A DNA stretch of 64,000 nt from Tepidimonas charontis (GTDB lineage: Bacteria > Pseudomonadota > Gammaproteobacteria > Burkholderiales > Burkholderiaceae_C), in assembly GCF_007556685.1 (NCBI RefSeq), contig NZ_VJON01000001.1, forward strand, positions 1-64,000, given 5' to 3'. The position numbers and the translations under genes are program-made. Shown here piece by piece: positions 16,807 to 25,557 of this stretch. The notes beneath the pieces are model-generated. The model was not told the DNA's origin, did no database searches, and was given only the letters and a program-made list of their open reading frames with translations. Position 1 is the first letter of the stretch; every line of letters begins with the position of its first letter.

Positions 16807-17742
16807 ATGGCCACTCCCTGCTTTCCCACGCTGTCCGCTGCCGCTGACGCCGCCCAGGCCATCGCCCGCCTACACGCGGCGCTCGCCATTGCCCGCGACG
16901 CCGATCCCGACGCCCAGCCCGTCGATGCCAGTGTGCGTGCCGCCGCTTACGCCGCGGCGCGGCGCTTGGGCTTCATCGACGCCGACGCCCAGTGTTTGGC
17001 GGCGGCATGGGAGCGCCGCTGCCGGGCGCTCCCATTCGATCCCCACGACTGGCCCGATGACCCGGCGGACTTCGATTTATCGATCCCGAGCGCCTCTTTT
17101 GCACCCTGCCCTGCGCACCTGGGGCTTTACGCCGTGTTGCCCGATGCCGACTGGATCGGCCGCATGGCACGCGCCGGCGTGCCCACGCTGCAATTGCGCT
17201 TCAAACACACCGACCGCGACCGCATTGCGCAGGAAGTGCGCGCCGCCGTCGCCGCCGTGCGCGGCACGCCCGCGCGGTTGTTCATTAACGACCATTGGCG
17301 CGAAGCCATCGCCGCAGGCGCCTACGGCGTGCATCTGGGGCAGGAAGACCTCGACGCCCTGACTCCGGCCGATGTGCAGCAACTGCGTGCCAGTGGACTG
17401 CGCCTGGGCATCAGCACCCACGGCTACGCCGAAATGCAGCGTGCCTGGTCGTTCGGCCCCAGCTACCTTGCGCTGGGGGCGGTTTTTCCGACCACGCTCA
17501 AGGCCATGCCGACGGCACCCCAAGGACCGGCGCGGCTGGCGCATTACGCCCGCTTGGCGCGCGCTCTGCCGACGGTCGCCATCGGCGGCATTGGCCTGGC
17601 CGAGCTGCCGGCTGTGGCAGCCAGCGGGGTCGGCTCGTTTGCCGTGGTGCGCGCGCTCACGGCCGCCGCCGACCCCGAAGCGGCGGCGCGCGCGCTGATG
17701 CAAGCCTGGCAACGCCTGCGCACCGACACCGCCACCCCGTGA
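16807..17742 (+). CDS. thiE: Thiamine-phosphate synthase with N-terminal extension
   Basis: Joins HMP-PP and thiazole phosphate to give thiamine phosphate. The catalytic TIM barrel occupies about residues 105-305: 'GLYAVLPDADW', 'LQLRFKH', 'LFINDHWREAIAAGAYGVHLGQEDLD', 'GISTHGYAEM', 'YLALGAVFPTT' and 'TVAIGGIGL'. The protein has 311 residues against about 210 for E. coli ThiE; the extra ~95 N-terminal residues are Ala/Asp-rich, predicted helical and not recognised. The ATG at 16807 is the first in frame after the end of thiG (25 nt away); starting at the barrel would need an internal codon with no clear ribosome site. It is the last gene of the thi run, followed by tRNA-Asn. Confidence 0.92.
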   Translation: MATPCFPTLSAAADAAQAIARLHAALAIARDADPDAQPVDASVRAAAYAAARRLGFIDADAQCLAAAWERRCRALPFDPHDWPDDPADFDLSIPSASFAPCPAHLGLYAVLPDADWIGRMARAGVPTLQLRFKHTDRDRIAQEVRAAVAAVRGTPARLFINDHWREAIAAGAYGVHLGQEDLDALTPADVQQLRASGLRLGISTHGYAEMQRAWSFGPSYLALGAVFPTTLKAMPTAPQGPARLAHYARLARALPTVAIGGIGLAELPAVAASGVGSFAVVRALTAAADPEAAARALMQAWQRLRTDTATP

Positions 17743-17797
17743 CGCCCGACACCGATTCCGTGCCCGAACGGAAGCCGGCGCCTCACGGGCGCTCCGC

Positions 17798-17803
17798 TAT
17801 AAT
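17798..17803 (+). promoter_or_regulatory. Consensus -10 (TATAAT) of tRNA-Asn
   Basis: A perfect TATAAT ends 11 nt before the mature 5' end of tRNA-Asn. No consensus -35 lies 17 nt further upstream. A short inverted repeat (TTCCG...CGGAA, about 17757-17774) precedes it and may belong to the end of the thi transcript. Confidence 0.7.
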
Positions 17804-17814
17804 GGCGGGATCGA

Positions 17815-17890
17815 TCCCCGATAGCTCAGTCGGTAGAGCGCCGGACTGTTAATCCGTAGGTCCCTGGTTCGAGCCCAGGTCGGGGAGCCA
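17815..17890 (+). tRNA. tRNA-Asn (GTT)
   Basis: A 76-base tRNA with encoded CCA. The acceptor stem TCCCCGA/TCGGGGA pairs fully, the D arm is GCTC...GAGC, the anticodon GTT is at 17848-17850 in the loop CTGTTAA, and the T arm contains GGTTCGAGCC. The outermost anticodon-stem position is a C-T mismatch, as in other proteobacterial tRNA-Asn genes where this pair is weak. Confidence 0.97.
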
Positions 17891-17933
17891 AATAAATCAC
17901 AAATCACCCTACAGCCCACAATCGGTGGGCCTG

Positions 17934-18071
17934 TCAAGCCTCCGACGAGAATCGAGGGGGCCGTTGGGTTCGAGTGGACGCCTCTGAGGTGTCGCTGCGC
18001 GAGCGAAATTGCTCCACCCAGACCGACGTTTCGACCAACACCGGGCCGCCAGGATCAGACAAAAGTGGCAT
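17934..18071 (-). pseudogene. Remnant of a PIN-domain (VapC-like) toxin, N-terminus
   Basis: A 45-codon frame whose product reads 'VLVETSVWVEQFRSRSD' after about ten residues. This fits the start of VapC-type PIN ribonucleases (V-L-V-D-T-S-V-W-hydrophobic-x-x-F/L-R). The first catalytic Asp is Glu here, and the remaining ~90 residues with the other acidic residues are absent: the frame runs into Arg/Pro-rich sequence and stops. No antitoxin gene is recognisable on either side. It lies just downstream of tRNA-Asn, a usual place for inserted and decaying accessory DNA. Identification rests on one short motif. Confidence 0.5.
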
Positions 18072-18159
18072 GAAGCGTGAGTCCAGGGCAGCGATGCGGA
18101 CTGGCCTTTGGCTGCACGAAGCCCACGCGGGGATCGACCCTCTTTGACGTCGCCCTCTT

Positions 18160-20445
18160 TCAACCCGGACCGTTTGCCACGGTGGGCTCTGGCTCCGTTT
18201 CCAACCGTTGCAACCACCCCTCCAGCGGTTCGGGGCGCCCCAGGTGGTAGCCCTGGCCGGCGTCCACGCCCAGTGCCCGCACCGTTTCCCACACCGTGGC
18301 GTCCTCGATGAATTCCGCCACCGTCTTGACCTTGCGCAAGCGCGCTACCTCCACCACCGAGCGGACAATGACGCGATCCATGGCATCGTTGGCGACGTTG
18401 CGAATGAATGCACCGTCGATCTTCAGGATGTCGATGGCAAAGCGCTTCAAATAGTCGAAGGTCGCGTGCCCGGTGCCAAAGTCATCGATCGCGACCCGAA
18501 AGCCTTGCTGGCGCAGGGCCGTCAAGGTCGCCTCGGCATCGCGCAACTGCGCGATCGCCTGGCTTTCGGTGATTTCGAAGGTGAAGCGCTCGGGGGGCAG
18601 CTGGTGGTCAGCGAACAATCGAGTGATGCGTTGCGCCAAGTCCGGGCGGGCCAACTTGGCCCCCGACAGGTTCAGGCTGCAGTAGTCGATGCGGGGCAGT
18701 ACGTGGCGAAAACGCGCAAACAAGGCGCAGGCGTGCTCCATCACCGCTCGATCGAGGTTCGGCATCAAGCCGGCCCGCATGGCAGCCGGGATGAATTGTG
18801 CGGGTGACAACACGGTGCCGTCCTCGTCCACCAAGCGCGCCAGCACTTCCCCGGCGGCTTTCGCTGGCTGTTGTACGCTGACGATGGGCTGCAACATTAA
18901 CAGCAGACGGCCGCGCTCGATCAGACTGCGCACGTGTTCGACTTCCGCCGTGCGGTCGCGCAACCGGTGTCTGTCGCCTCCCATCAAGACGACCCGCCGG
19001 GGCTGCGCATCGTCACCCGGTTCAAGGTCTAGCTCGCGCAAGCGCAGCAGCAAATCACTCAGACTCGGCCGGTCGCTGGTAGCAGCTGGCACCGACGCCG
19101 TCACCTCCTGCGCGACGGCGGTCTCCACCATACCGACGCGCCACGCCGGTCGCACGCTCGCATGCAGTGCGGCGTCCACGTCGCGCAAGCTCAAAGTCTG
19201 CAGGCGCTCCAACCAGCCCTGCAAAGGCAGCGCGACATCGGATACACGGGCTGCCGTTCCGACGAAGCGCCCGGTAGCCATGCGAGCCCATATCAACGTC
19301 GGGGCCCAGCCCTGCAGCGCATTGGCAACCGTACGCTCCCATGCCTGCAACACGCGGGGCCCGTCGAGGTATTCGATGGCGCGCGCGTTGGTCAACCGCA
19401 CCAACAGTGCGGCCGCCGGGACGGCATCGGTGCGCTCGGCCCAGATGCGCTGCAGGCCGGCTTCATTGGCCAATCCGGTAAGCGAATCCTCGAACGCCCA
19501 CTGGCGCAACCGCGCCAACGCTTGGCGGCGCTCCTGTTGCACGGCGGCCAGTACCAGCAGCACCGCGGCCGATACCAGCAAAAACAACACCAACAAAATG
19601 CTTTCGGCGATCAGTTCGGGGGCGGGTACGCCCTCCTGCCCCCGCATGGCGTAGGCGCTTGCGCCGGTCAGTACCACCCCCGTCAGCGCCAGCAGTGCGT
19701 GTAAGACCTCGGGCGGGCTTCGGTAAGCCACCACCAACAGAGCGGGCAGCAACAGATAAGCGAAACCTCGTGCTTGGGTGGCTTCCAATACGCCATATCC
19801 GGCAGCAATGGCGCTGGCCAAGGCCAGCACCACCGCCACCGCGGGGACCTCACACCGCAGGCCCGCCCACAGTCCGGCGCAGCGGTGCTGTTGTGCCGTC
19901 CCGCTCGGACGGGCGGCCGGCGCGCTTAGCCCCCACAACAGCGGCGTCAGCAGCAACGCGCCGATGCTCTCGATAGCCCAATAGGCCACCCAGGTCAGCA
20001 CCCAGGCAACCGCGCCTTCGTCTCCACCGGCCGCCGTCCCCATGACCGCCAGCGTACCGACGCTGGCCGCCAGCGGTGCCGCCACCAACAATTGCGCCCA
20101 CAGCCAGCGCAACACCAAGCTCAGCTGATGAAAAGGCTGCGGCTCGGCGTTCCAGCTCGTCCGCACCCACCCGGCCACCGCTATCGGCCCCACGACGCCT
20201 GCAAGCGTGATCACAGGCACCCACATCCATACGTGGCCATAGCGCCACACCGCCCACAGCGCCATGCCCAGCACCAGCGCCGCCAAGCCCGCGACACGCC
20301 AACGCAACAGCAGCACGGGCCCCACCCCCGCCACCGGCCACAACAGCGAAAAGCTTCCATCGGCAAACGCCAGTTGGCGCGAGGCCTCGGCCAAGGCCGC
20401 CACCACCAACGCGCCGACGAAGATGCGCATCAGACTGGCTTTCAT
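18160..20445 (-). CDS. MASE1-like membrane protein with degenerate GGDEF and intact EAL domain (c-di-GMP phosphodiesterase)
   Basis: A 761-residue membrane protein. Residues ~5-330 contain about eight to nine hydrophobic helices like a MASE1 sensor. A degenerate GGDEF region follows ('FEDSLTGLANEAGLQRIW', but the signature is replaced around 'GRFVGTAA'). The EAL domain (~505-745) keeps the catalytic and metal residues: 'GEVLARL', 'SLNLSG', 'FEITES', 'AIDDFGTGHA', 'ILKIDGAFIRN', the E in 'VAEFIED' and 'GQGYHLGRP'. It is therefore expected to hydrolyse c-di-GMP, perhaps tuned by the inactive GGDEF. The ATG overlaps the dnaB stop as ATGA, so it is translationally coupled to the replicative helicase gene, an unusual partner. 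Confidence 0.9.
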   Translation of the reverse strand: MKASLMRIFVGALVVAALAEASRQLAFADGSFSLLWPVAGVGPVLLLRWRVAGLAALVLGMALWAVWRYGHVWMWVPVITLAGVVGPIAVAGWVRTSWNAEPQPFHQLSLVLRWLWAQLLVAAPLAASVGTLAVMGTAAGGDEGAVAWVLTWVAYWAIESIGALLLTPLLWGLSAPAARPSGTAQQHRCAGLWAGLRCEVPAVAVVLALASAIAAGYGVLEATQARGFAYLLLPALLVVAYRSPPEVLHALLALTGVVLTGASAYAMRGQEGVPAPELIAESILLVLFLLVSAAVLLVLAAVQQERRQALARLRQWAFEDSLTGLANEAGLQRIWAERTDAVPAAALLVRLTNARAIEYLDGPRVLQAWERTVANALQGWAPTLIWARMATGRFVGTAARVSDVALPLQGWLERLQTLSLRDVDAALHASVRPAWRVGMVETAVAQEVTASVPAATSDRPSLSDLLLRLRELDLEPGDDAQPRRVVLMGGDRHRLRDRTAEVEHVRSLIERGRLLLMLQPIVSVQQPAKAAGEVLARLVDEDGTVLSPAQFIPAAMRAGLMPNLDRAVMEHACALFARFRHVLPRIDYCSLNLSGAKLARPDLAQRITRLFADHQLPPERFTFEITESQAIAQLRDAEATLTALRQQGFRVAIDDFGTGHATFDYLKRFAIDILKIDGAFIRNVANDAMDRVIVRSVVEVARLRKVKTVAEFIEDATVWETVRALGVDAGQGYHLGRPEPLEGWLQRLETEPEPTVANGPG

Positions 20446-21863
20446 GGCCCGTACCCATCCCCGTAGCCGGCCAAATTTTCGAAGCGCGTCAGCGCATTGA
20501 GGAACGCGAGCTTGACCGTGCCGGTGGGCCCGTTGCGCTGCTTGCCGATGATGATTTCCGCCACCCCGGGCTCCTTGCACTGATCTTTGGTGTAGTACTC
20601 GTCGCGGTAGATGAACATGATGATGTCGGCGTCCTGCTCGATGGCGCCTGACTCGCGCAAGTCCGACATCATCGGCCGCTTGTCGGTGCGTTGCTCCACG
20701 CCACGGTTGAGCTGCGACAGAGCAATCACCGGGCACTGCAATTCCTTGGCCAGCATCTTCAGGCCGCGCGAGATCTCCCCCAGTTCGGTAGCGCGGTTTT
20801 CTCCGTCACTGTTGCTGCCGCTCATCAGCTGCAGGTAGTCCACCACGATCAGCCCCAGTTTGCCGCATTGGCGCGCCAGTCGCCGCGCGCTGGCGCGCAG
20901 TTCCGCCGGGGTGAGCCCCGGCGTCTCGTCGATGAAGAGCGAAACGTGGCGCAGCCGCTCGATCGCTTCGGTCAGCCGCGGCCATTCGTCGGGTGTGAGC
21001 TTGCCGGTGCGCAAATGCCCCTGGTTGATGCGGCCGATCGAGCCCACCACCCGCACCGCCAGCTGCGCCGCGCCCATCTCCATCGAAAACACCGCTACCG
21101 GCAGGCCCTCGTTGAGCGCGACGTGCTCGGCGATGTTGATGGCAAAGCTCGTCTTGCCCATGCTGGGGCGGGCGGCGATGATGATGAGGTCACCGGGTTG
21201 CAGCCCTGCCGTCAGGCGATCCAAGTCGATGAAGCCGGTGGGCACCCCGGTGATGTCATTGGGGTTGTCGGCCATCTCTTGCACGCGGTCCAGCAACGCC
21301 ACCACGAGCTTGTCCATCGACTGAAAGCCCTGCTTCATGCGGCTGCCTTCTTCGCCGATGGACAGGATTTTTTGTTCCGCCTCGTCCAGAATGGTGGCCA
21401 CCGGCTTGCCACGTGGCGCAAAGGCTTGGGCGGCGATGTCGTCGGCCGCCGCGATGAGCTTGCGCAGAATGGCGCGCTCGCGCACGATTTCGGCGTAGCG
21501 GCGGATGTTGGCTGCACTGGGCACGAACTGTGCGAGTTGGTTGAGGTAGCTCAGGCCGCCCACCTCTTCGGCCCGGCCCAGGCTGGCCAGGTGCTCGTTG
21601 ACCGTGATCACGTCGGCGGGTTTGCCACCATTGATCAGGGCATCGATCGCTTCGAAGATACGTTGATGCTCGGGCCGATAAAAGTCACTGGCCGTGACCA
21701 GATCGGCCACCCGGTCCCAGGCGGCGTTGTCCAGCAGCAGGCCACCAAGCACACTGGATTCGGCCTCCAGCGAATGCGGCGGCAAGCGCAGCTGGTTGAG
21801 CTGCGGATCGTCGTCGAGCATGGGCAGGGTCGGGGGGGTCAGCGTGTCGTCGGCGGTACTCAT
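20442..21863 (-). CDS. dnaB: Replicative DNA helicase
   Basis: Hexameric 5'-3' helicase that unwinds the replication fork. The 473-residue protein has the N-terminal DnaB domain ('LRLPPHSLEAESSVLGGLLL', 'FYRPEHQRIFEAI') and the C-terminal RecA-like ATPase with Walker A 'AARPSMGKTSFAINIA', 'FSMEMGAAQLAVR', 'LIVVDYLQLMSG', 'VIALSQLNRGVEQR', 'DLRESGAIEQDADII' and 'IIGKQRNGPTGTV'. No intein is present. The start at 21863 ('MSTADDTLT') is 8 nt after a -10-like CACAAT. The usual upstream partner rplI is not in the adjacent sequence; instead a tRNA-Val with its own terminator lies upstream. Confidence 0.97.
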   Translation of the reverse strand: MSTADDTLTPPTLPMLDDDPQLNQLRLPPHSLEAESSVLGGLLLDNAAWDRVADLVTASDFYRPEHQRIFEAIDALINGGKPADVITVNEHLASLGRAEEVGGLSYLNQLAQFVPSAANIRRYAEIVRERAILRKLIAAADDIAAQAFAPRGKPVATILDEAEQKILSIGEEGSRMKQGFQSMDKLVVALLDRVQEMADNPNDITGVPTGFIDLDRLTAGLQPGDLIIIAARPSMGKTSFAINIAEHVALNEGLPVAVFSMEMGAAQLAVRVVGSIGRINQGHLRTGKLTPDEWPRLTEAIERLRHVSLFIDETPGLTPAELRASARRLARQCGKLGLIVVDYLQLMSGSNSDGENRATELGEISRGLKMLAKELQCPVIALSQLNRGVEQRTDKRPMMSDLRESGAIEQDADIIMFIYRDEYYTKDQCKEPGVAEIIIGKQRNGPTGTVKLAFLNALTRFENLAGYGDGYGP

Positions 21864-22197
21864 TGGACGTGATTGTGGCAGCAGCTCGGCCAGCCGCGGC
21901 AAGTCACACCCGCCGGCAAATTCTCAACACGCCTCCCGCCAGAAGGCGGGAACGGCGCCGGCTACGCCGCCAACCACGAGCGCGAGCAGATCAAGCAAAA
22001 AAAGGCGAGTATGGTGGCACACCGAACGTGGTGTGCGGACCTTACCACGCCAGCGACGCTTGACAGCTGATCCCCAAACGGATCGATTGATCCACCTTTG
22101 ACCACAGACCGATCGGCCACACACACCGCCTGGCGCACCTCCCTGCATGGGGTATCGACCGTTGCTGGCCGTGACCATGGTGCCGACTCGGGCAAAC
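21864..22197. other. Intergenic region upstream of dnaB
   Basis: About 330 bp with no supported gene. It holds the probable dnaB promoter at the left edge, a 7 bp perfect hairpin (21934-21940 / 21945-21951, loop AGAA) and another 7 bp inverted repeat (22017-22023 / 22030-22036). Neither is followed by a T-run close enough for an intrinsic terminator. Frames running into the adjacent tRNA are spurious. Confidence 0.6.
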
Positions 22198-22228
22198 AAA
22201 AAAGCCTGGAGAGACGTTTCCAGGCTTT
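22198..22228 (-). terminator. Rho-independent terminator after tRNA-Val
   Basis: On the minus strand, 18 nt after the tRNA, a perfect 9 bp stem (AAGCCTGGA / TCCAGGCTT) with an 8 nt loop is followed directly by a run of T. It should end the tRNA-Val transcript and insulate dnaB. Confidence 0.92.
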
Positions 22229-22245
22229 GTACGCCGACTGCGGTT

Positions 22246-22322
22246 TGGTAGGCGCGATTGGACTCGAACCAACGACCCCCACCATGTCAAGGTGGTGCTC
22301 TAACCAGCTGAGCTACGCGCCT
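22246..22322 (-). tRNA. tRNA-Val (GAC)
   Basis: A 77-base tRNA on the minus strand with encoded CCA. Acceptor stem AGGCGCG/CGCGCCT, D arm GCTC...GAGC, anticodon stem CCACC/GGTGG with loop TTGACAT (anticodon GAC), and T loop TTCGAGT. All stems pair. It lies between relA (35 bp upstream) and dnaB. Confidence 0.97.
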
Positions 22323-22357
22323 ATGCCGTTGTCGAAAACTCTATTGTAGCCGATTTT

Positions 22358-24583
22358 TCAGCGCCGCCAGACGCGTTGCACGCCCGGCACATCACCCAAC
22401 ACCGCCATCACGCGGCTGACGCGCGTGGCGTCCGATACTTCGACCGTGAAGGTCATCCACGCCACGCCTTTGACGGTTTGCGTTTGCACGCCGATGACGT
22501 TGATCTTTTCGCGTGCGAAGGCCTCTGAGATGTCGCGCAGCAGCCCCTGGCGGTCCTGCGCCTGCACGCCCACGTCCACCGCGTACACGACCGGCTGCGC
22601 CGCATCCCCGCGCGCGGCCCATTCGACGTCGATGACGCGGTCGGGCTGGCGTTGCGCCAGGGCCTGAAAGTCGGGGCAGTCGGCGCGGTGGACGCTGACG
22701 CCTTTGCCGCGTGTCACGAACCCGCGGATGTCGTCCGGAGGCGCTGGCTTGCAGCAGCGCGCCAGCGTCGTCATCAACGACCCTACGCCCTGTACCAGCA
22801 CGTCGCCCGAGCGCGCCGAGGTCACCGCGCGGTGCTTTTTCACCACCAGTTCCGCGTCAGTCGGCGCGGGTTCGGCCGGACGCAGGTGCTGCTCGATGGC
22901 GCGCAGCGTCAACGCTTCTTTGCCCACCGCTTCGAACAGCGCATCGGGTGTATCAAAACCCAGCTCCAGCGCCAGTTCCTCCAGCTTGAGCGCCGTTTTG
23001 CCCTCGCGCTGCAGCAGCCGCTCCACCTGCTCGCGGCCGCGCGCGATGTTGTCGGCAGCCGCCTGTGCATTGAACCAGGCGCGTACCTTGCTCTTGGCGC
23101 GGTGGCTGACCAAGTAGCCCGCTTCGGGATTGAGCCAGTCGCGCGACGGCCCGCCCTCCTTGGCGGCGATGATCTCCACCGTTTGGCCGGTGGCCAGTGG
23201 CGTGTTCAAGGGGACCATCTGCCCGTCGACGCGGGCGCCGCGGCAGCGGTGGCCCAGGTCGGTGTGCACCGCGTAGGCGAAGTCCACCGGCGTGGCGCCC
23301 TTGGGCAGTTCGACGATGGCCGCCTGCGGCGTCAGCACATAGATGCTGTCATCGAACAGGCCGTGCGACAGGCCGCTCAAGTCGCGCTGCCACGCCAGCA
23401 GTTGACGCAGGACGGCGATTTTGGCGTCGTACGACGAGGCGGCGGACACACCGGCGTACCCTTTGGTGCCGGCCTCTTTGTATGCCCAGTGCGCGGCCAC
23501 GCCGTGCTCGGCATGCTCGTGCATCGCGCGGGTGCGAATCTGGATTTCGAACGCCCGTCCATGCTCGTCACGCACCACCGTGTGCAACGACTGGTAGCCG
23601 TTGGGTTTGGGACGGGCGATGTAGTCGTCGAACTCGTCTGGCACGGGGGTGAAATGATCGTGCACCCACGCCAGCACCCGGTAGCACGCCTCCACCGTCT
23701 CGACGATGACGCGCAGCGCGCGCAAATCGTGCACCTGCTCGAAGTCGAGCGACTTGCCGCGCATCTTTTTGACGATGCTGTAGATGTGCTTGGGCCGCCC
23801 CTGCACCTGCACCGACAGGCCCAGCGCGCGCAGCTCGCGCTCCAGGCGTTGGCGCATGTGCTCCACCACGGCCTCACGCTCGATGCGCTTTTCATCGAGC
23901 AGCCGCGCGATGTGCTTGTAGGTGTCGGGCTCGAGGAAGCGAAAGGCCAGGTCCTCCAGCTCCCACTTCAGCTGCCAGATGCCAAGCCGGTTGGCCAGCG
24001 GCGCAAACACCTGCAGCGATTCGGCCGCCAGCGCCGCATCAGGCACGCGTTTGCTGGCGGCAAAGTAGCGCAGTGTCTGCAGCCGCGAGGCCAGCCGCAG
24101 CAACACCACGCGCAGGTCGCGCGAGAACGCCAGCAGCATCTTGCGCACGTTTTCGGTCTGGGCGGCAGCCAGGGGGTGGGCTTCACCGCCGCGCGCCGCG
24201 GCACTGGCGGCTTGGGCGCGCTGGCGGGCTTGGCGCTGCAGTTGCACCAGTTTGTTGGTCTCGACCGCCACGTCGGCATACGAGTCGCCGAAAGCCTTGG
24301 CGATGACCTCGCGCGGGCGGGCCAGAAACGGGCTGGCATACACCAGGTATACGCAGGCTTGCAGATCGGCGGTCGCCCCAATAGTGCGCAAGATCTCGAC
24401 GACGCCGTCGGCGTGGGCCAGCACCGGCTCGCCGGTCTCCAGCGTCTCACCGCTGAGCAGCGGCTCGGCAAAGGCGCGTGCGCGCTGCAGTGCACGCGCA
24501 TCGGCACCGGGGTCGGCCAGGGCTGCTGCGATGGCGCTGCTGGCGGCCGTCGCGGCGGGATCAGGGGCTGCGCGGGTGATCAC
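22358..24583 (-). CDS. relA: (p)ppGpp synthetase, RelA type
   Basis: Makes the stringent-response alarmone (p)ppGpp when uncharged tRNA stalls ribosomes. The 741-residue protein has the long RelA/SpoT layout: an N-terminal HD-like region in which the catalytic His-Asp pair is not evident (pointing to a hydrolase-dead RelA), a synthetase domain with 'GRPKHIYSIVKKM', 'DLRALRVIVETVEACY' and 'RPKPNGYQSLHTVV', a TGS domain ('IYVLTPQAAIVELPKGAT'), the Cys-containing segment 'LARCCKPAPPDDIRGFVTRG' and a C-terminal ACT domain. The GTG start overlaps the stop of the alpha/beta hydrolase gene as GTGA, so the two are translationally coupled. RelA rather than SpoT is inferred from the HD region. Confidence 0.93.
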   Translation of the reverse strand: MITRAAPDPAATAASSAIAAALADPGADARALQRARAFAEPLLSGETLETGEPVLAHADGVVEILRTIGATADLQACVYLVYASPFLARPREVIAKAFGDSYADVAVETNKLVQLQRQARQRAQAASAAARGGEAHPLAAAQTENVRKMLLAFSRDLRVVLLRLASRLQTLRYFAASKRVPDAALAAESLQVFAPLANRLGIWQLKWELEDLAFRFLEPDTYKHIARLLDEKRIEREAVVEHMRQRLERELRALGLSVQVQGRPKHIYSIVKKMRGKSLDFEQVHDLRALRVIVETVEACYRVLAWVHDHFTPVPDEFDDYIARPKPNGYQSLHTVVRDEHGRAFEIQIRTRAMHEHAEHGVAAHWAYKEAGTKGYAGVSAASSYDAKIAVLRQLLAWQRDLSGLSHGLFDDSIYVLTPQAAIVELPKGATPVDFAYAVHTDLGHRCRGARVDGQMVPLNTPLATGQTVEIIAAKEGGPSRDWLNPEAGYLVSHRAKSKVRAWFNAQAAADNIARGREQVERLLQREGKTALKLEELALELGFDTPDALFEAVGKEALTLRAIEQHLRPAEPAPTDAELVVKKHRAVTSARSGDVLVQGVGSLMTTLARCCKPAPPDDIRGFVTRGKGVSVHRADCPDFQALAQRQPDRVIDVEWAARGDAAQPVVYAVDVGVQAQDRQGLLRDISEAFAREKINVIGVQTQTVKGVAWMTFTVEVSDATRVSRVMAVLGDVPGVQRVWRR

Positions 24584-25557
24584 GGGGCAAGCAAAAAGTC
24601 GAGCACCACCTGTACTTGTTCCGGCTGCACCAAGGTCGGGGCGTGCCCGACGCCGGGGAACTCCACCAGGCGTGCACGTGGCCCCCGCTGCGTCATGGCC
24701 AGCGCGGTCTCGCGCGACAGCAGGTCGGATTCGGCTCCGCGCAGCAGCAGCGTGGGGCAGGTGATGGCGTCGTACAACGCCCACAAGGCCGCCGCATTGG
24801 CCTGCTGCGCGGCGCGTTCGGCCTGCTCGCTGCCCGCTGGATCAGCCGAGCGCGCTGCTTGCACCGCCTGCAGCATGGCGCGGAAGGGCACGGCGATGGC
24901 GGGGTCGTAGTGCAGCGTCCAGCCGCCTTCGACCGGGCGCAGCATCGGGCGCGTCAGCGCCAGCCATTGTTCGCGCGTGTGCGGGCCAAACGAGCGTGAA
25001 ATCTCCCACAGCGCAGCGGCCGCCGCTTCTTCGGTCGGCCATACCGGCTGCTGCCCCACGTACTGGGCGATACGCTCCAACGATGCCGGCTCGATCACCG
25101 GCCCGACGTCATTGAGCACCAGCCGCCGCAACCCCATGGCCGGTTGCGCGGCCAGGGCCATACCGATCAAGCCACCCATACTCGTGCCCACCCAGTCGAT
25201 GCGCAAGGCATAGGGCTCGGCGGTGCCGGTGGCCTGCGCATGGCGTTGCCGCAGATGTCCCAGCAACACCGCGGCATCGGCCGCATAGGTGGGGATTTGG
25301 TAGGCCATGGGATCGGCCAGCCAGTCGCTGTGGCCGCGCCCGGCCACGTCCACGCACACCACGGCGGCGTGCGGCGCCAGCGCTTGCGCGAGCACGTCGA
25401 AGTCGCGCGCCTGGCGCGTCAGACCGTGCACGCAGACGACGATGTGGTCGGGCTGCGGGTGGCCGGTGGCGTTCCACTCCCACCAAGCGATACGGCGCGG
25501 CGCGCCGTGGGTGGCCCGGGGGCCAGGGACAGCCAGGTGATGCAGGATGGGTTCCAT
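24580..25557 (-). CDS. Alpha/beta fold hydrolase
   Basis: A 325-residue cytosolic hydrolase. It has the oxyanion strand 'IVVCVHGLTRQARDFD', 'VDVAGRGHSDWL', the nucleophile elbow 'GTSMGG', a late acid region ('LLLRGAESDLLS') and the catalytic His in 'FPGVGHAPTLVQPEQ'. The substrate cannot be told from sequence; the family includes esterases and C-C bond hydrolases. Its stop overlaps the relA start by 4 nt, and it is divergent from the 3-hydroxybutyrate dehydrogenase gene 87 bp away. The ATG at 25557 is chosen because the conserved domain starts soon after it. Confidence 0.88.
   Translation of the reverse strand: MEPILHHLAVPGPRATHGAPRRIAWWEWNATGHPQPDHIVVCVHGLTRQARDFDVLAQALAPHAAVVCVDVAGRGHSDWLADPMAYQIPTYAADAAVLLGHLRQRHAQATGTAEPYALRIDWVGTSMGGLIGMALAAQPAMGLRRLVLNDVGPVIEPASLERIAQYVGQQPVWPTEEAAAAALWEISRSFGPHTREQWLALTRPMLRPVEGGWTLHYDPAIAVPFRAMLQAVQAARSADPAGSEQAERAAQQANAAALWALYDAITCPTLLLRGAESDLLSRETALAMTQRGPRARLVEFPGVGHAPTLVQPEQVQVVLDFLLAP

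Noticed and set aside
21962-22290. Minus-strand frames of 82-107 codons starting inside tRNA-Val
   Set aside because: The opening residues are translations of the tRNA itself, a common false gene call, and the terminator lies inside them.
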